Assembly (NCBI GenBank): GCA_964352375.1
Contig: CAYGSA010000002.1
Location: forward strand, 1 to 64,000
Reading direction: 5' to 3'
Source: UBA1672 sp964352375
Lineage (GTDB): Bacteria > Pseudomonadota > Alphaproteobacteria > Micavibrionales > Micavibrionaceae
Length of the DNA stretch: 64,000 bases
The position numbers were made by a program, and so were the translations under genes. The notes beneath the pieces are model-generated. The model worked only from the letters and a program-made list of their open reading frames with translations. It was not told the origin of the DNA and made no database searches. Below are positions 17,793 through 26,374 of the stretch, in pieces; the first letter of the stretch is position 1; each line of letters opens with the position of its first letter.

Positions 17793-17822
17793 TTGCAATT
17801 TCCACCTCTTTCGCATTATAAA
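17793..17822 (+). promoter_or_regulatory. Probable sigma-70 type promoter of the rpsB-tsf operon
   Basis: A -35-like TTGCAA (17793-17798) and a -10-like TATAAA (17817-17822) are separated by 18 bases; reading the -10 as TTATAA at 17816 gives 17. Transcription would begin near 17830, leaving a leader of about 95 bases before rpsB. The leader holds a small dyad, GGTTT-CCT-AAACC (17847-17859), and a strong AAGGAG at 17912-17917. Ribosomal protein S2 genes are often autoregulated through their leader, but I cannot show that here. Confidence 0.6.
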
Positions 17823-17924
17823 CCCACAGAACTAAATTCACAGGCGGGTTTCCTAAACCAGTGTCTTTATAAAGAAGACCAAAGTCCGCCGAAGATATAA
17901 CTGGATATTATAAGGAGAAACATT

Positions 17925-18728
17925 ATGTCCGCACCTCAATTCACTATGCGCCAACTTCTAGAAGCAGGCGTTCATTTTGGTCATCACACACGTCGTTGGA
18001 ACCCTAAAATGCGAACCTATATCTTTGGTGTGCGTAATGGCGTTCATATTCTTGATCTTCAACAAACACAGCCGTTGCTTGCTGAGGCGCTCACCCAAAT
18101 TCAGCAGATTGTTGCCAAAGGTGGTCGCATTCTTTTTGTCGGAACAAAGCGTCAAGCCCAGCAGACAATCGCAGAAAGTGCGCAGCGTTGTGGTCAGTAT
18201 TTCGTGAACCAACGCTGGCTCGGTGGAATGATGACAAACTGGAAAACAATTACTGCGTCAATTTCTCGCCTTCGCGATCTTGAGCAGATTCTTTCTGGTG
18301 ACCAATCCGGTTATACAAAGAAAGAGCTTCTTATGATGACACGCGAGCGTAACAAGCTTGATGCGTCTATTGGTGGGATTAAAGATATGGGCGGTCAGCC
18401 TGATGCGTTGTTCGTTATTGATACTAACAAAGAAGAGATCGCGATTAAAGAAGCCAATAAGCTTGGTATTCCAGTATTTGCGATTGTCGATAGCAATGGC
18501 TGTCTTGATGGTGTTGACTATCCTATTCCTGGTAATGACGATGCTTTGCGTGCCATTGACCTTTATTGTGAATTGGTTGTTGGCGCGGTTGTTAATGGTC
18601 TTCAAGCTGAGCTTGGTGCAAAGGGTGTTGATACTGGCGCAGCTGTTGATGTTGTTGAAGATCTTCCTTCTGCTGAAGAGGCGAAAGAGGAAGAGCCTGC
18701 GGCGAAGAAAAAAGCGGCGTCTGCTTAA
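17925..18728 (+). CDS. rpsB: 30S ribosomal protein S2
   Basis: Small-subunit ribosomal protein, 267 aa. Typical S2 blocks are LLEAGVHFGHHTRRWNPKM near the N-terminus, GTKRQAQ, NQRWLGGMMTNW, MGGQPDALFVID and IPVFAIVDSN. The last ~40 residues form an Ala/Glu/Lys tail (ending EEEPAAKKKAASA), a common alphaproteobacterial extension. The start has AAGGAG seven bases upstream. It is followed directly by tsf, the classic rpsB-tsf pair. Confidence 0.98.
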   Translation: MSAPQFTMRQLLEAGVHFGHHTRRWNPKMRTYIFGVRNGVHILDLQQTQPLLAEALTQIQQIVAKGGRILFVGTKRQAQQTIAESAQRCGQYFVNQRWLGGMMTNWKTITASISRLRDLEQILSGDQSGYTKKELLMMTRERNKLDASIGGIKDMGGQPDALFVIDTNKEEIAIKEANKLGIPVFAIVDSNGCLDGVDYPIPGNDDALRAIDLYCELVVGAVVNGLQAELGAKGVDTGAAVDVVEDLPSAEEAKEEEPAAKKKAASA

Positions 18729-18771
18729 TAAAATATTCGAACGAACTATACAAAAGAGAGGACAAAAATCT

Positions 18772-19674
18772 ATGTCTAATATTACAGCATCAATGGTGAA
18801 AGAGCTTCGTGAATCTACGGGCGTTGGCATGATGGACGCGAAGAAGGCTTTGGTTGAGAATGATGGGAATATGGAGCAGGCTGTTGACTGGCTTCGTACC
18901 AAGGGCTTGTCGAAAGCTGCCAAGAAATCTGGTCGTACTGCAGCAGAAGGTCTTGTCGCGGTTATTACCGAAGGTCATGTTGGAACAGTTATAGAAGTGA
19001 ATTCTGAAACTGACTTTGTTGCGCGTAATGAGGCGTTTCAGAAGTTTGTGACCGAGGTTGCTCAGGCTGCTATGTCTGTTGAAAATGCGGAAGAGCTTGC
19101 GGCGGCCGATTTGAATGGTAAGCCAGTGAGTGAAAAATTGACTGATCTTATTGCGACGATTGGTGAGAATATGGCTGTTCGGCGTATGACAAAGCTTTCT
19201 GTTTCACAGGGCGCGGTTGTTGGTTATGTGCATAGTGCGCTTGCTGATGGTCTTGGGAAGATTGGTGTTCTTGTTGCGCTTGAGTCTGCTACGGATGATG
19301 CTACGCTTCATGCGATAGGAAAGCAGGTTGCGATGCATGTTGCTGCTGCTAATCCTCAGTTCCTTGATAAGAGTTCTGTTTCTGCGGATGTGCTTGAGCG
19401 TGAACGTGCGGTCCTTAAGGAGCAGGCTATTGCTTCTGGTAAACCGCCTGAAATTGCCGAGAAAATGGTTGAAGGTCGTATTAGTAAATTCTACAAAGAG
19501 ATTTGTCTTCTTGAGCAAGATTTTATCATGGATACGGATAAAACTGTTGCTCAGGCGATTGCAGGTTCTGGTGACATTAAATTGACTGCGTTTGCGCGTG
19601 TTCAGCTTGGTGAGGGTATTGAAAAAGAAGAAGAAGACTTTGCCGCTGAAGTTGCAGCAGTTGCAAACGGCTAA
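18772..19674 (+). CDS. tsf: Elongation factor Ts
   Basis: Guanine-nucleotide exchange factor for EF-Tu, 300 aa. The N-terminal UBA-like domain has TGVGMMDAKKAL (residues 16-27). The core contains NSETDFVARN, followed by the two dimerisation subdomains and a GEGIEKEEEDFAAEV C-terminus. The ATG at 18772 is chosen since the frame upstream runs back through rpsB in another frame and encodes only a hydrophobic/basic shadow. GAGAGG lies upstream of the start. Confidence 0.97.
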   Translation: MSNITASMVKELRESTGVGMMDAKKALVENDGNMEQAVDWLRTKGLSKAAKKSGRTAAEGLVAVITEGHVGTVIEVNSETDFVARNEAFQKFVTEVAQAAMSVENAEELAAADLNGKPVSEKLTDLIATIGENMAVRRMTKLSVSQGAVVGYVHSALADGLGKIGVLVALESATDDATLHAIGKQVAMHVAAANPQFLDKSSVSADVLERERAVLKEQAIASGKPPEIAEKMVEGRISKFYKEICLLEQDFIMDTDKTVAQAIAGSGDIKLTAFARVQLGEGIEKEEEDFAAEVAAVANG

Positions 19675-19730
19675 TTCAGTCTTTATTATGTAGGATTTAT
19701 TGATACGTTATTTAAAGGATTTTGAAAGGC

Positions 19731-20486
19731 ATGGGTATGAGCGCGACAGACCAAACTTCGGATGAAGCCACTGCCTTTCCCTATAAGCGCGTCATGTTGA
19801 AAATGTCTGGCGAAGTTTTGATGGGGCCGAACGAATTTGGCATTGACCCTGATACAGTTCAGCGCGTTGCTTCTGACATTAAGGAAGTTGTAGATCTTGG
19901 TATTGAGGTTTGCGTTGTTGTCGGGGCGGGGAATATCTTCCGCGGTGTTTCTGGTGCTGCGGTTGGTATGGATCGTACAACAGCGGATTATATGGGGATG
20001 CTTGGTATCGTTATTAATGCGCTGGCGTTGCAAAATGCACTTGAGAATATGGATGTTTATACGCGGGTGCAGTCTGCGATTCGTATGGATTCAATTTGTG
20101 AGCCGTATATTCGTCGCAAAGCGATGCGTCACATGGAAAAGGGGCGTGTCGTGATTTTTGCAGCAGGAACCGGTAATCCCTACTTTACGACCGATACTGG
20201 GGCGGCGCTTCGTGCTTCTGAAATGGATTGTGATGTGATTATGAAGGGCACGAAGGTTGATGGTGTTTACTCTGCCGATCCTAAGACGAACCCTGATGCT
20301 GTCCATTATGACCGGATTTCCTATATTGATGTGCTGACCAAAGATTTGAAAGTTATGGATGCAACAGCGATTTCTTTGGCGCGTGAGAATAATATTCCGA
20401 TTGTCGTTTTTTCCGTTCTAGAGGAAGGAAATTTTGCAAAAGTCGCGCAATCTAAAGGTAAATACACTGTTGTTACAAATGCTTAA
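19731..20486 (+). CDS. pyrH: UMP kinase
   Basis: Phosphorylates UMP to UDP; bacterial amino-acid-kinase fold, hexameric. Seen are KRVMLKMSGEVLMG (ATP-phosphate loop), VVVGAGNIFRG, the ADYMGMLGIVINALALQ helix, and FAAGTGNPYFTTDTGAALRA. It is about 250 aa. Two ATGs, 19731 and 19737, are possible; gaaagg at 19724-19729 suits 19737 better, and the extra two residues do not matter. It sits between tsf and frr, the usual order. Confidence 0.96.
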   Translation: MGMSATDQTSDEATAFPYKRVMLKMSGEVLMGPNEFGIDPDTVQRVASDIKEVVDLGIEVCVVVGAGNIFRGVSGAAVGMDRTTADYMGMLGIVINALALQNALENMDVYTRVQSAIRMDSICEPYIRRKAMRHMEKGRVVIFAAGTGNPYFTTDTGAALRASEMDCDVIMKGTKVDGVYSADPKTNPDAVHYDRISYIDVLTKDLKVMDATAISLARENNIPIVVFSVLEEGNFAKVAQSKGKYTVVTNA

Positions 20487-20498
20487 GGGGACTAAAAT

Positions 20499-21044
20499 AT
20501 GAGCTATGATAAGAATGATATTCAGCGCCGGATGGATGGTGCTTTTGAATCTTTGCAGAAGGAATTTTCTGGCCTTCGTACGGGGCGTGCCTCGGCAAGT
20601 TTGTTAGACACTGTTGTCGTTGATATATATGGAAGTAAGATGCCAATTAATCAGGTTGGCACGGTCAATGTGCCAGAGCCGCGCATGATCACGGTTCAAG
20701 TTTGGGACAAGTCTTCTGTTGGCGCCGTTGAGAAAGCTATTCGTGATGCAGGGCTTGGGTTGAATCCTATGCCTGATGGCAATAATGTTCGTATCCCAAT
20801 TCCCGATCTTACAGAAGAGCGCCGAAAAGATCTGGTTAAGGTAGCTGGTAAATATGCTGAAACTGCACGTATATCTGTTCGTAATGTTCGTAAAGACGGG
20901 ATGGATGGTATCAAGAAGATGGATGGTATTTCAGAGGATGAAACCAAACGTTTGTCTGAGGAGGTACAGTCTATGACGGATGAAACAATTAAGAAAATCG
21001 ATTCCTTGCTCGTTAATAAAGAAAAAGATATTATGACCGTCTAA
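20499..21044 (+). CDS. frr: Ribosome recycling factor
   Basis: Splits post-termination ribosomes together with EF-G. It is 181 aa, the normal length is about 185, and it is mostly charged helix. Family blocks are FSGLRTGRASASLLD, VPEPRMITVQVWDKS, GLGLNPMPDGNNVRIPIPDLTEERRKDL (here described in parts) and a C-terminal helix ending EKDIMTV. It lies 12 bases after pyrH and 20 before uppS. Confidence 0.97.
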   Translation: MSYDKNDIQRRMDGAFESLQKEFSGLRTGRASASLLDTVVVDIYGSKMPINQVGTVNVPEPRMITVQVWDKSSVGAVEKAIRDAGLGLNPMPDGNNVRIPIPDLTEERRKDLVKVAGKYAETARISVRNVRKDGMDGIKKMDGISEDETKRLSEEVQSMTDETIKKIDSLLVNKEKDIMTV

Positions 21045-21064
21045 AAAGCCGGGTGGTATTAATC

Positions 21065-21781
21065 ATGGCTGAATCAGTCGTAACATCAAAAAGCATAGGC
21101 CCTAAACATGTGGCCGTTATTATGGATGGCAATGGTAGATGGGCGCGTAAGCGTGGGTTGCCGCGCTCCGTTGGGCATAAAAAAGGAGCAGAGGCAGCAA
21201 AGCGTATTGTTGAATATGCGGTGGATCATGATGTTCAATATTTGACGTTATTCGGTTTTTCGTCAGAAAACTGGGCGCGACCTGAAGCGGAAATCGTGGA
21301 GCTTATGAAATTGCTGAGGCATTATCTGCGGTCGCAAACGGCAGAGTTTCATAAGAAGAATGCGCGTCTTTCTGTGATTGGTGATCGATCTGCGTTTGAT
21401 TCTGATATTGTCGAACTTATTGAAAATGCGGAAGCGCTTACGAACGGGAATGATGCTATTCACGTTATCATTGCGCTCAATTATGGTGGACGGCAAGATA
21501 TTGTGCAGGCGGTTGAGCGATTGCTTGACGAGGGCAGAGTTAATAACATTGAGCAAGCGATTGCTGATGGTCTTATGACAGCTGGGGTTCCTGACCCTGA
21601 TCTCTTGATCCGCACGAGTGGTGAGCAACGCATTAGCAATTTCCTTTTATGGCAGTGTGCGTATTCTGAGATGTTCTTTACGTCTACCCTTTGGCCTGAT
21701 TTTTCTGAGAAGGATTTTAGGGAGGCTTTGGATGAGTATGCAGGGCGGGATCGTCGTTTTGGAGCGGTGAAAGCGTTATGA
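21065..21781 (+). CDS. uppS: Undecaprenyl diphosphate synthase (cis-prenyltransferase)
   Basis: Makes the C55 isoprenoid carrier lipid for peptidoglycan and other envelope polymers. Conserved cis-prenyltransferase blocks are HVAVIMDGNGRWA with catalytic Asp21, LTLFGFSSENWARP, IALNYGGRQDI, and DLLIRTSGEQRISNFLLWQ near the C-terminus. It is 238 aa from the ATG at 21065; a GTG 12 bases upstream is possible, but the purine-rich GGGTGG then serves as ribosome-binding site for the ATG. The stop overlaps the cdsA start (ATGA). Confidence 0.96.
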   Translation: MAESVVTSKSIGPKHVAVIMDGNGRWARKRGLPRSVGHKKGAEAAKRIVEYAVDHDVQYLTLFGFSSENWARPEAEIVELMKLLRHYLRSQTAEFHKKNARLSVIGDRSAFDSDIVELIENAEALTNGNDAIHVIIALNYGGRQDIVQAVERLLDEGRVNNIEQAIADGLMTAGVPDPDLLIRTSGEQRISNFLLWQCAYSEMFFTSTLWPDFSEKDFREALDEYAGRDRRFGAVKAL

Positions 21782-22455
21782 GTTCTACCCTTAAAACACG
21801 TGTGATATCAGCGCTTGTACTGGCACCGTGCTTTTTGGCTGTTCTTATTATTGGTGATACAGCGTTTTTGGTTTGGTTATTGCTGGCGTTTTTTGCGTCT
21901 GTTTATGAATGGCATGGATTATCTAAAAAAACTGGTTTTTTTGTGCCTGTTATGACGGCGGGTGTTATTTATATGGCGTTGTCTTATTGCAGTTTTTTCG
22001 CTCTGCGCGAGGTGTATTCCTTAAATGTTCTTTTGATTTTCCTTGGGATGATTTGGTTTAGTGATATTGGGGCTTATTTTGTGGGTAAAACCTTTGGTGG
22101 GCCTAAATTGATTGAGCAAGTTAGCCCTAACAAAACTTGGTCAGGTTTTGGAGGTGCTCTGTTCTTTCCTGCATTATTTGCGGTAATTTGGGTGGCCTAC
22201 ATGGGGTTTCACCCTATGTTTGATGATAATGCCTGGTTTGTCTTGGTGGGTGTTGCGGCTTTGCTTGGTGTTGTTACTGGATGTACGGGGCAGGTCGGTG
22301 ATTTGCTGATATCTGCGGTGAAACGCCAGGCTAATGTTAAGGATACGGGTAAGCTTATTCCGGGGCATGGCGGGTTGTTGGACCGTATTGATTCCCTCTT
22401 GCTTGGTGCGCCTGTTTTTTTGGTGTTTCTGACGTTGTTATCCTATGTCCTCTAA
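21778..22455 (+). CDS. cdsA: Phosphatidate cytidylyltransferase
   Basis: Forms CDP-diacylglycerol, precursor of all membrane phospholipids. The 225-aa polytopic membrane protein ends with the family signature KDTGKLIPGHGGLLDRIDSLL, which carries the metal-binding Asp residues. Upstream is DIGAYFVGKTFGGPKL, another conserved loop. It is shorter than E. coli CdsA by several N-terminal helices, as in many alphaproteobacteria. It is translationally coupled to uppS and overlaps dxr by 11 bases. Confidence 0.95.
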   Translation: MSSTLKTRVISALVLAPCFLAVLIIGDTAFLVWLLLAFFASVYEWHGLSKKTGFFVPVMTAGVIYMALSYCSFFALREVYSLNVLLIFLGMIWFSDIGAYFVGKTFGGPKLIEQVSPNKTWSGFGGALFFPALFAVIWVAYMGFHPMFDDNAWFVLVGVAALLGVVTGCTGQVGDLLISAVKRQANVKDTGKLIPGHGGLLDRIDSLLLGAPVFLVFLTLLSYVL

Positions 22456-23554
22456 GCGAAAGATCAATATTCTTGGTGTAACGGGGTCTATTGGGCAGAG
22501 CACGGTGGATGTTGTTCTCTCTGCGCCTGATCTGTTTGATGTGAATGTGATTACGGCGCATTCTAATGTTGATAAGCTCAATGAATTGAAGAACAGGCTG
22601 GGAGCGGCGCGTGCTTTTTGCACGCAAGATCAGGGCTTGGATGATTTACTAGCTGAGCCTGTTGATCTTACTGTTTGTGCGATTATGGGGGTTGCGGGGT
22701 TGAAGCCTTTGCTGATGGCGATTGAGTGTTCGGACATTGTCGCGATTGCGAATAAAGAGCCTTTGGTTGCAGCAGGTGCCCTGATTTTAGACACTTGCCG
22801 TGTGCATAATACCAAAATTCTTCCCCTTGATAGTGAACATAATGCAATTTTTCAAGTGTTTGAACAGCGCCAGAGAGATTCTATTGATAAGATTATTATT
22901 ACGGCTTCGGGTGGGCCGTTTTTATCTTGGTCGGCTTCTGATGTTGTTGATGCTACGCCAGAACAAGCTTGCGCGCATCCGAATTGGGATATGGGGCGTA
23001 AAATTTCGGTTGATAGTGCTACGATGATGAATAAAGCGCTTGAGGTTATTGAAGCGCATTATTTGTTTGATATGCCTGCTGATAGAATTGATGTTTTGAT
23101 ACATCCCCAATCGGTTGTGCACTCGATGGTATCTTATAATGATGGGTCGGTGTTGGCACAGATGGGGGCGAGTGATATGTGTACGCCGATTGCTTATGCG
23201 CTGGCGTGGCCTGAGCGGATGCGTACGCCTGGAAAAACGCTCGATTTTTCTGCGGGTTCTGAGATGAGTTTTCAAAAACCTGATTTGGATCAATTTCCTG
23301 CGCTGACTTTGGCGTATAAATGTTTGGATCTTGGGCAAGACGCTTGTATTGTTATGAATGCAGCAAATGAGGTTGCTGTGGCGCTGTTTTTAGATCGAAG
23401 AATACGGTTTGGTGATATTATTCCTCTTGTTTCTTACGCTATTGATACACATAAAACAGATAAAACGCTGAAAACAATTGACGATATAATCGAATGGGAT
23501 ACGATAGTACGCGATAAAGTATTGCATGATGTTAAAGAAAGAAAATACGCATGA
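22445..23554 (+). CDS. dxr: 1-deoxy-D-xylulose 5-phosphate reductoisomerase
   Basis: Second enzyme of the non-mevalonate isoprenoid pathway (NADPH-dependent). Seen are the dinucleotide loop GVTGSIGQSTVDVV, ANKEPLVAAG, the metal/substrate block PLDSEHNAIFQ, and ATMMNKALEVIEAHYLF. It is 369 aa, somewhat shorter than the usual 385-400. Its product line continues to IspD/IspF, encoded at the end of this window, and to UppS just upstream. The start lies inside cdsA, and its stop overlaps rseP (ATGA). Confidence 0.96.
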   Translation: MSSKRKINILGVTGSIGQSTVDVVLSAPDLFDVNVITAHSNVDKLNELKNRLGAARAFCTQDQGLDDLLAEPVDLTVCAIMGVAGLKPLLMAIECSDIVAIANKEPLVAAGALILDTCRVHNTKILPLDSEHNAIFQVFEQRQRDSIDKIIITASGGPFLSWSASDVVDATPEQACAHPNWDMGRKISVDSATMMNKALEVIEAHYLFDMPADRIDVLIHPQSVVHSMVSYNDGSVLAQMGASDMCTPIAYALAWPERMRTPGKTLDFSAGSEMSFQKPDLDQFPALTLAYKCLDLGQDACIVMNAANEVAVALFLDRRIRFGDIIPLVSYAIDTHKTDKTLKTIDDIIEWDTIVRDKVLHDVKERKYA

Positions 23555-24936
23555 ATTTTTATGATCTTATTCAATATGTTGGACAGAATGTCTGGATTTA
23601 TGGCGGTTCTTTTGTTTTGGTGCTGAGTATTCTTGTGTTTGTCCATGAATGGGGACATTACATTGTTGCACGTATGTGCGGTGTTCGTGTTGAACAGTTT
23701 TCGATTGGGTTTGGTAAAGAGATTTGGGGTTTTCATGATAAAGCAGGGACGCGCTGGAAGGTTTCGCTTATTCCTTTAGGGGGATATGTGCAGTTGTTTG
23801 GTGATACCGACCCTGCGAGCGCGGGGCATACGGATTCCGTTGAGGATGGTGATCAGGTTCGTCAGATGACGGACGCTGAGCGCGAGGTTGCGTTTTTTAA
23901 CAAACCTATATGGAAGCGCGCAATGGTTGTCTTTGCGGGGCCTGCGATTAATTATATTTTTGCTGTGATTTTGCTTGCAGGCCTTTTCCTTGTTCGTGGA
24001 CAACCTGTATCACCGCCAACTGCGGCGGCTGTTATGGGTGGAAGTAGCGCTGAGGAAAACGGATTTTTGCCGCATGATTATATTGTCTCGATTGATGGAA
24101 AGTCTATTGATGGGTTTAAGGATATTAGCCGTGAGATGCTTGTGGCGCTTGATCAGGAGAAACATTTTGTTGTTAAACGCGGTGGTGAAATGATTGATAT
24201 TTTTGCAAAGCCAAAGCGCGTGCCGCAGGAAGATCGTTTTGGGTTTAAAAGCTCGATTGGTGTTTTGGGTTTGCTTAGCGCGGATCAGGGGATTAGCGTT
24301 AGCCGTATTGCTTCGATTGATGGGCAAGAATACGAGAATATTGATGATGTTATTGCCGAACTCAAGAGCCGTATGGGGACGACTTTTACGATTGAGCTGC
24401 GAAATCAAACTGAGGGAGAGCGAACACCTTTAATTGTGAATCCTGTTGGAGATATGAACTTGGATTTGGGGGCGTCCGAAGACCAGAAGATGGAGGCGCT
24501 TTACCTGTCTAATTTGCCGCCCCAAGAATTTATTGCACATAACTTTATGACAGCGACACAGAGCGCTATTCGTGAGACTTATGTTTTGACGGTTAGTTCT
24601 GTTGAGGCTTTGTGGCAGATGGTGACGGGGGTTCGAAGTGCCACTGAGCTTGGGGGAATTGTTCGTATTGGTGCGATTGCAGGTGATACGGCGCAGCGTG
24701 GTATCGTGCCTTTAATTCTTCTTACGGCGTTGCTATCTATTAATCTCGGATTTATCAACCTTCTCCCCATTCCTATGCTGGATGGGGGGCATCTTACTTT
24801 TTATGCGGTTGAGGGTATTATTGGCCGTCCGGTGCCAGAGATTGTTCAGGAATATGCCTTCCGTGCGGGATTTGTGTTTTTGATCGGTATTATGGCGTTT
24901 GCGAATTTGAATGATATCTATCAACTTTTGACATGA
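23551..24936 (+). CDS. rseP: Site-2 protease RseP, copy 1
   Basis: Intramembrane zinc metalloprotease that cleaves transmembrane anti-sigma factors and signal peptide remnants. The first helix carries HEWGH (His32, Glu33, His36). Then come the GGYVQLFGD strand, a PDZ region (about residues 160-290, with GFLPHDYIVSIDGKSI), and the third metal ligand in INLLPIPMLDGGHL. It has 461 aa, against about 450 in E. coli. It sits in the standard dxr-rseP-bamA place and starts within the dxr stop. A second complete homologue follows four bases later. Confidence 0.95.
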   Translation: MNFYDLIQYVGQNVWIYGGSFVLVLSILVFVHEWGHYIVARMCGVRVEQFSIGFGKEIWGFHDKAGTRWKVSLIPLGGYVQLFGDTDPASAGHTDSVEDGDQVRQMTDAEREVAFFNKPIWKRAMVVFAGPAINYIFAVILLAGLFLVRGQPVSPPTAAAVMGGSSAEENGFLPHDYIVSIDGKSIDGFKDISREMLVALDQEKHFVVKRGGEMIDIFAKPKRVPQEDRFGFKSSIGVLGLLSADQGISVSRIASIDGQEYENIDDVIAELKSRMGTTFTIELRNQTEGERTPLIVNPVGDMNLDLGASEDQKMEALYLSNLPPQEFIAHNFMTATQSAIRETYVLTVSSVEALWQMVTGVRSATELGGIVRIGAIAGDTAQRGIVPLILLTALLSINLGFINLLPIPMLDGGHLTFYAVEGIIGRPVPEIVQEYAFRAGFVFLIGIMAFANLNDIYQLLT

Positions 24937-24940
24937 TGAT

Positions 24941-26344
24941 ATGTTCTCCGAACTGCTTTTAAATGCTGCTGAGGATATTTTTTCATTTGGTGTGATGGTC
25001 ATCGTTACGCTTGCTCTTGTTATCACAATTCATGAATTTGGGCATTATATTGCGGCGCGTCTATGTGGTGTGCGGGTCGAGACGTTTGCGTTTGGTTTTG
25101 GGCGCGAGATTTTTGGTGTGGGTGGTGATGGCAGCAGCACGCGATGGTCAGTGAGGTTATTCCCGCTTGGCGGGTATGTAAAACTTTTTGGGGATGTCGA
25201 TAAGAATAATCCTGTTGTGTGGGATCATGAGAATGACTGTAAGCGTCGTCTGAATCATAAGGAACTGGCGGTTTCTTTTTGTTCTAAAAGCGTTTTGCAG
25301 CGGATTTTTATAGTTGCCGCGGGGCCGCTCATTAATATTTTCCTCACCTTAGTGATTTTGATTTCTTTGTTCACGATGTATGGACAGAGATCCCGCCCGC
25401 CTATAATTAATGTTATCGCGCAAAATTCGGCTGCGTATGAGGCAGGTGTGTTGCCTTATGATCAGATTTTGGAGATGGATGGTCAATCTATCAGGCGGCT
25501 TGAAGATGTTTACGATTTTACATGGTTTGAAGATCCTCCGCAAAAGCATCGTTATTTGATTGATCGTGACGGCACACTAATTGAAATTGAATTTACGGCT
25601 CGGCGTGTTGAATATATGAATCAGAAGGGTGTTGAACAAAGGCACGGGCAAACTGGAATGGTGCGTATGAGTGCCATTAAGTTGGGTGAGGGGGTTTATA
25701 CAATTGACGGTGTTGATGTTGCTGAAAATCCTGATAAAGCGCGTGAAATAATTCTTCAGAACTTTGACCGTCCGCTTCAGATTGGCATTCCGTTTCGTGG
25801 CTACAAGAAAGGCCGTAAGGCTGATCCGTTCATTATGACTTTTCCGTCAGAGTATAATCAGCATCTTCTTGATTCTAAGCATGAGCATTATGATGTTGTA
25901 TTTCTTGTTAATCCTGAGAGTTCGTTTTTTGTGAAACTTAATTTTTTTGAGGCAATTGGGCGGAGCCTGTTTTTATTGAAACAGGGGGTCGTTAATTCTT
26001 ATAAACTTATTCAAGCGGGGCTGGCGGGGCGAAATAATGAGCCTGTGGTTGGTGGCGTTGCGAAAATTAGCGAAAATACGGGGAATGCTTTTAAGGCTGG
26101 TTTTTATAGCTATATGATGTTTATTGCTATTTTCTCATTTATGATTGCAATTATCAATTTACTCCCTATTCCTGCGCTGGATGGGGGGTATTTAGTGTTT
26201 TTCCTTTATGAGATGATAACAGGGCAGGCAATTTCTCCGCGGGTTCAGGATTTAGCTTTGATTGTCGGGATGTCGATTTTGTTAGGAATTATGATATTTG
26301 CAAATATAAGTGATTTTCTTACGCTGTTGTTTCCTGTAGAGTAA
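24941..26344 (+). CDS. Site-2 protease RseP paralogue, copy 2
   Basis: Second M50-family intramembrane protease of 467 aa directly after rseP. It keeps all catalytic features: HEFGH at residues 31-35, GGYVKLFGD, and INLLPIPALDGGYL. The two copies align well in the first ~120 residues and around the last two helices. Copy 2 differs strongly in the middle: one PDZ-like segment with GVLPYDQILEMDGQSI, and a longer charged insert (GYKKGRKADPF, EYNQHLLDSKHEHYD). This suggests a different substrate or regulator. Only four bases separate it from copy 1. Confidence 0.92.
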   Translation: MFSELLLNAAEDIFSFGVMVIVTLALVITIHEFGHYIAARLCGVRVETFAFGFGREIFGVGGDGSSTRWSVRLFPLGGYVKLFGDVDKNNPVVWDHENDCKRRLNHKELAVSFCSKSVLQRIFIVAAGPLINIFLTLVILISLFTMYGQRSRPPIINVIAQNSAAYEAGVLPYDQILEMDGQSIRRLEDVYDFTWFEDPPQKHRYLIDRDGTLIEIEFTARRVEYMNQKGVEQRHGQTGMVRMSAIKLGEGVYTIDGVDVAENPDKAREIILQNFDRPLQIGIPFRGYKKGRKADPFIMTFPSEYNQHLLDSKHEHYDVVFLVNPESSFFVKLNFFEAIGRSLFLLKQGVVNSYKLIQAGLAGRNNEPVVGGVAKISENTGNAFKAGFYSYMMFIAIFSFMIAIINLLPIPALDGGYLVFFLYEMITGQAISPRVQDLALIVGMSILLGIMIFANISDFLTLLFPVE

Positions 26345-26374
26345 TACATATTTTGTAGTTTAAGCAGGTTTTTC

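Noticed and set aside
18358..18771. Upstream in-frame extension of tsf
   Set aside because: It runs through rpsB in another frame and encodes only a Leu/Arg-rich shadow; EF-Ts starts at MSNITASMVKEL at 18772.
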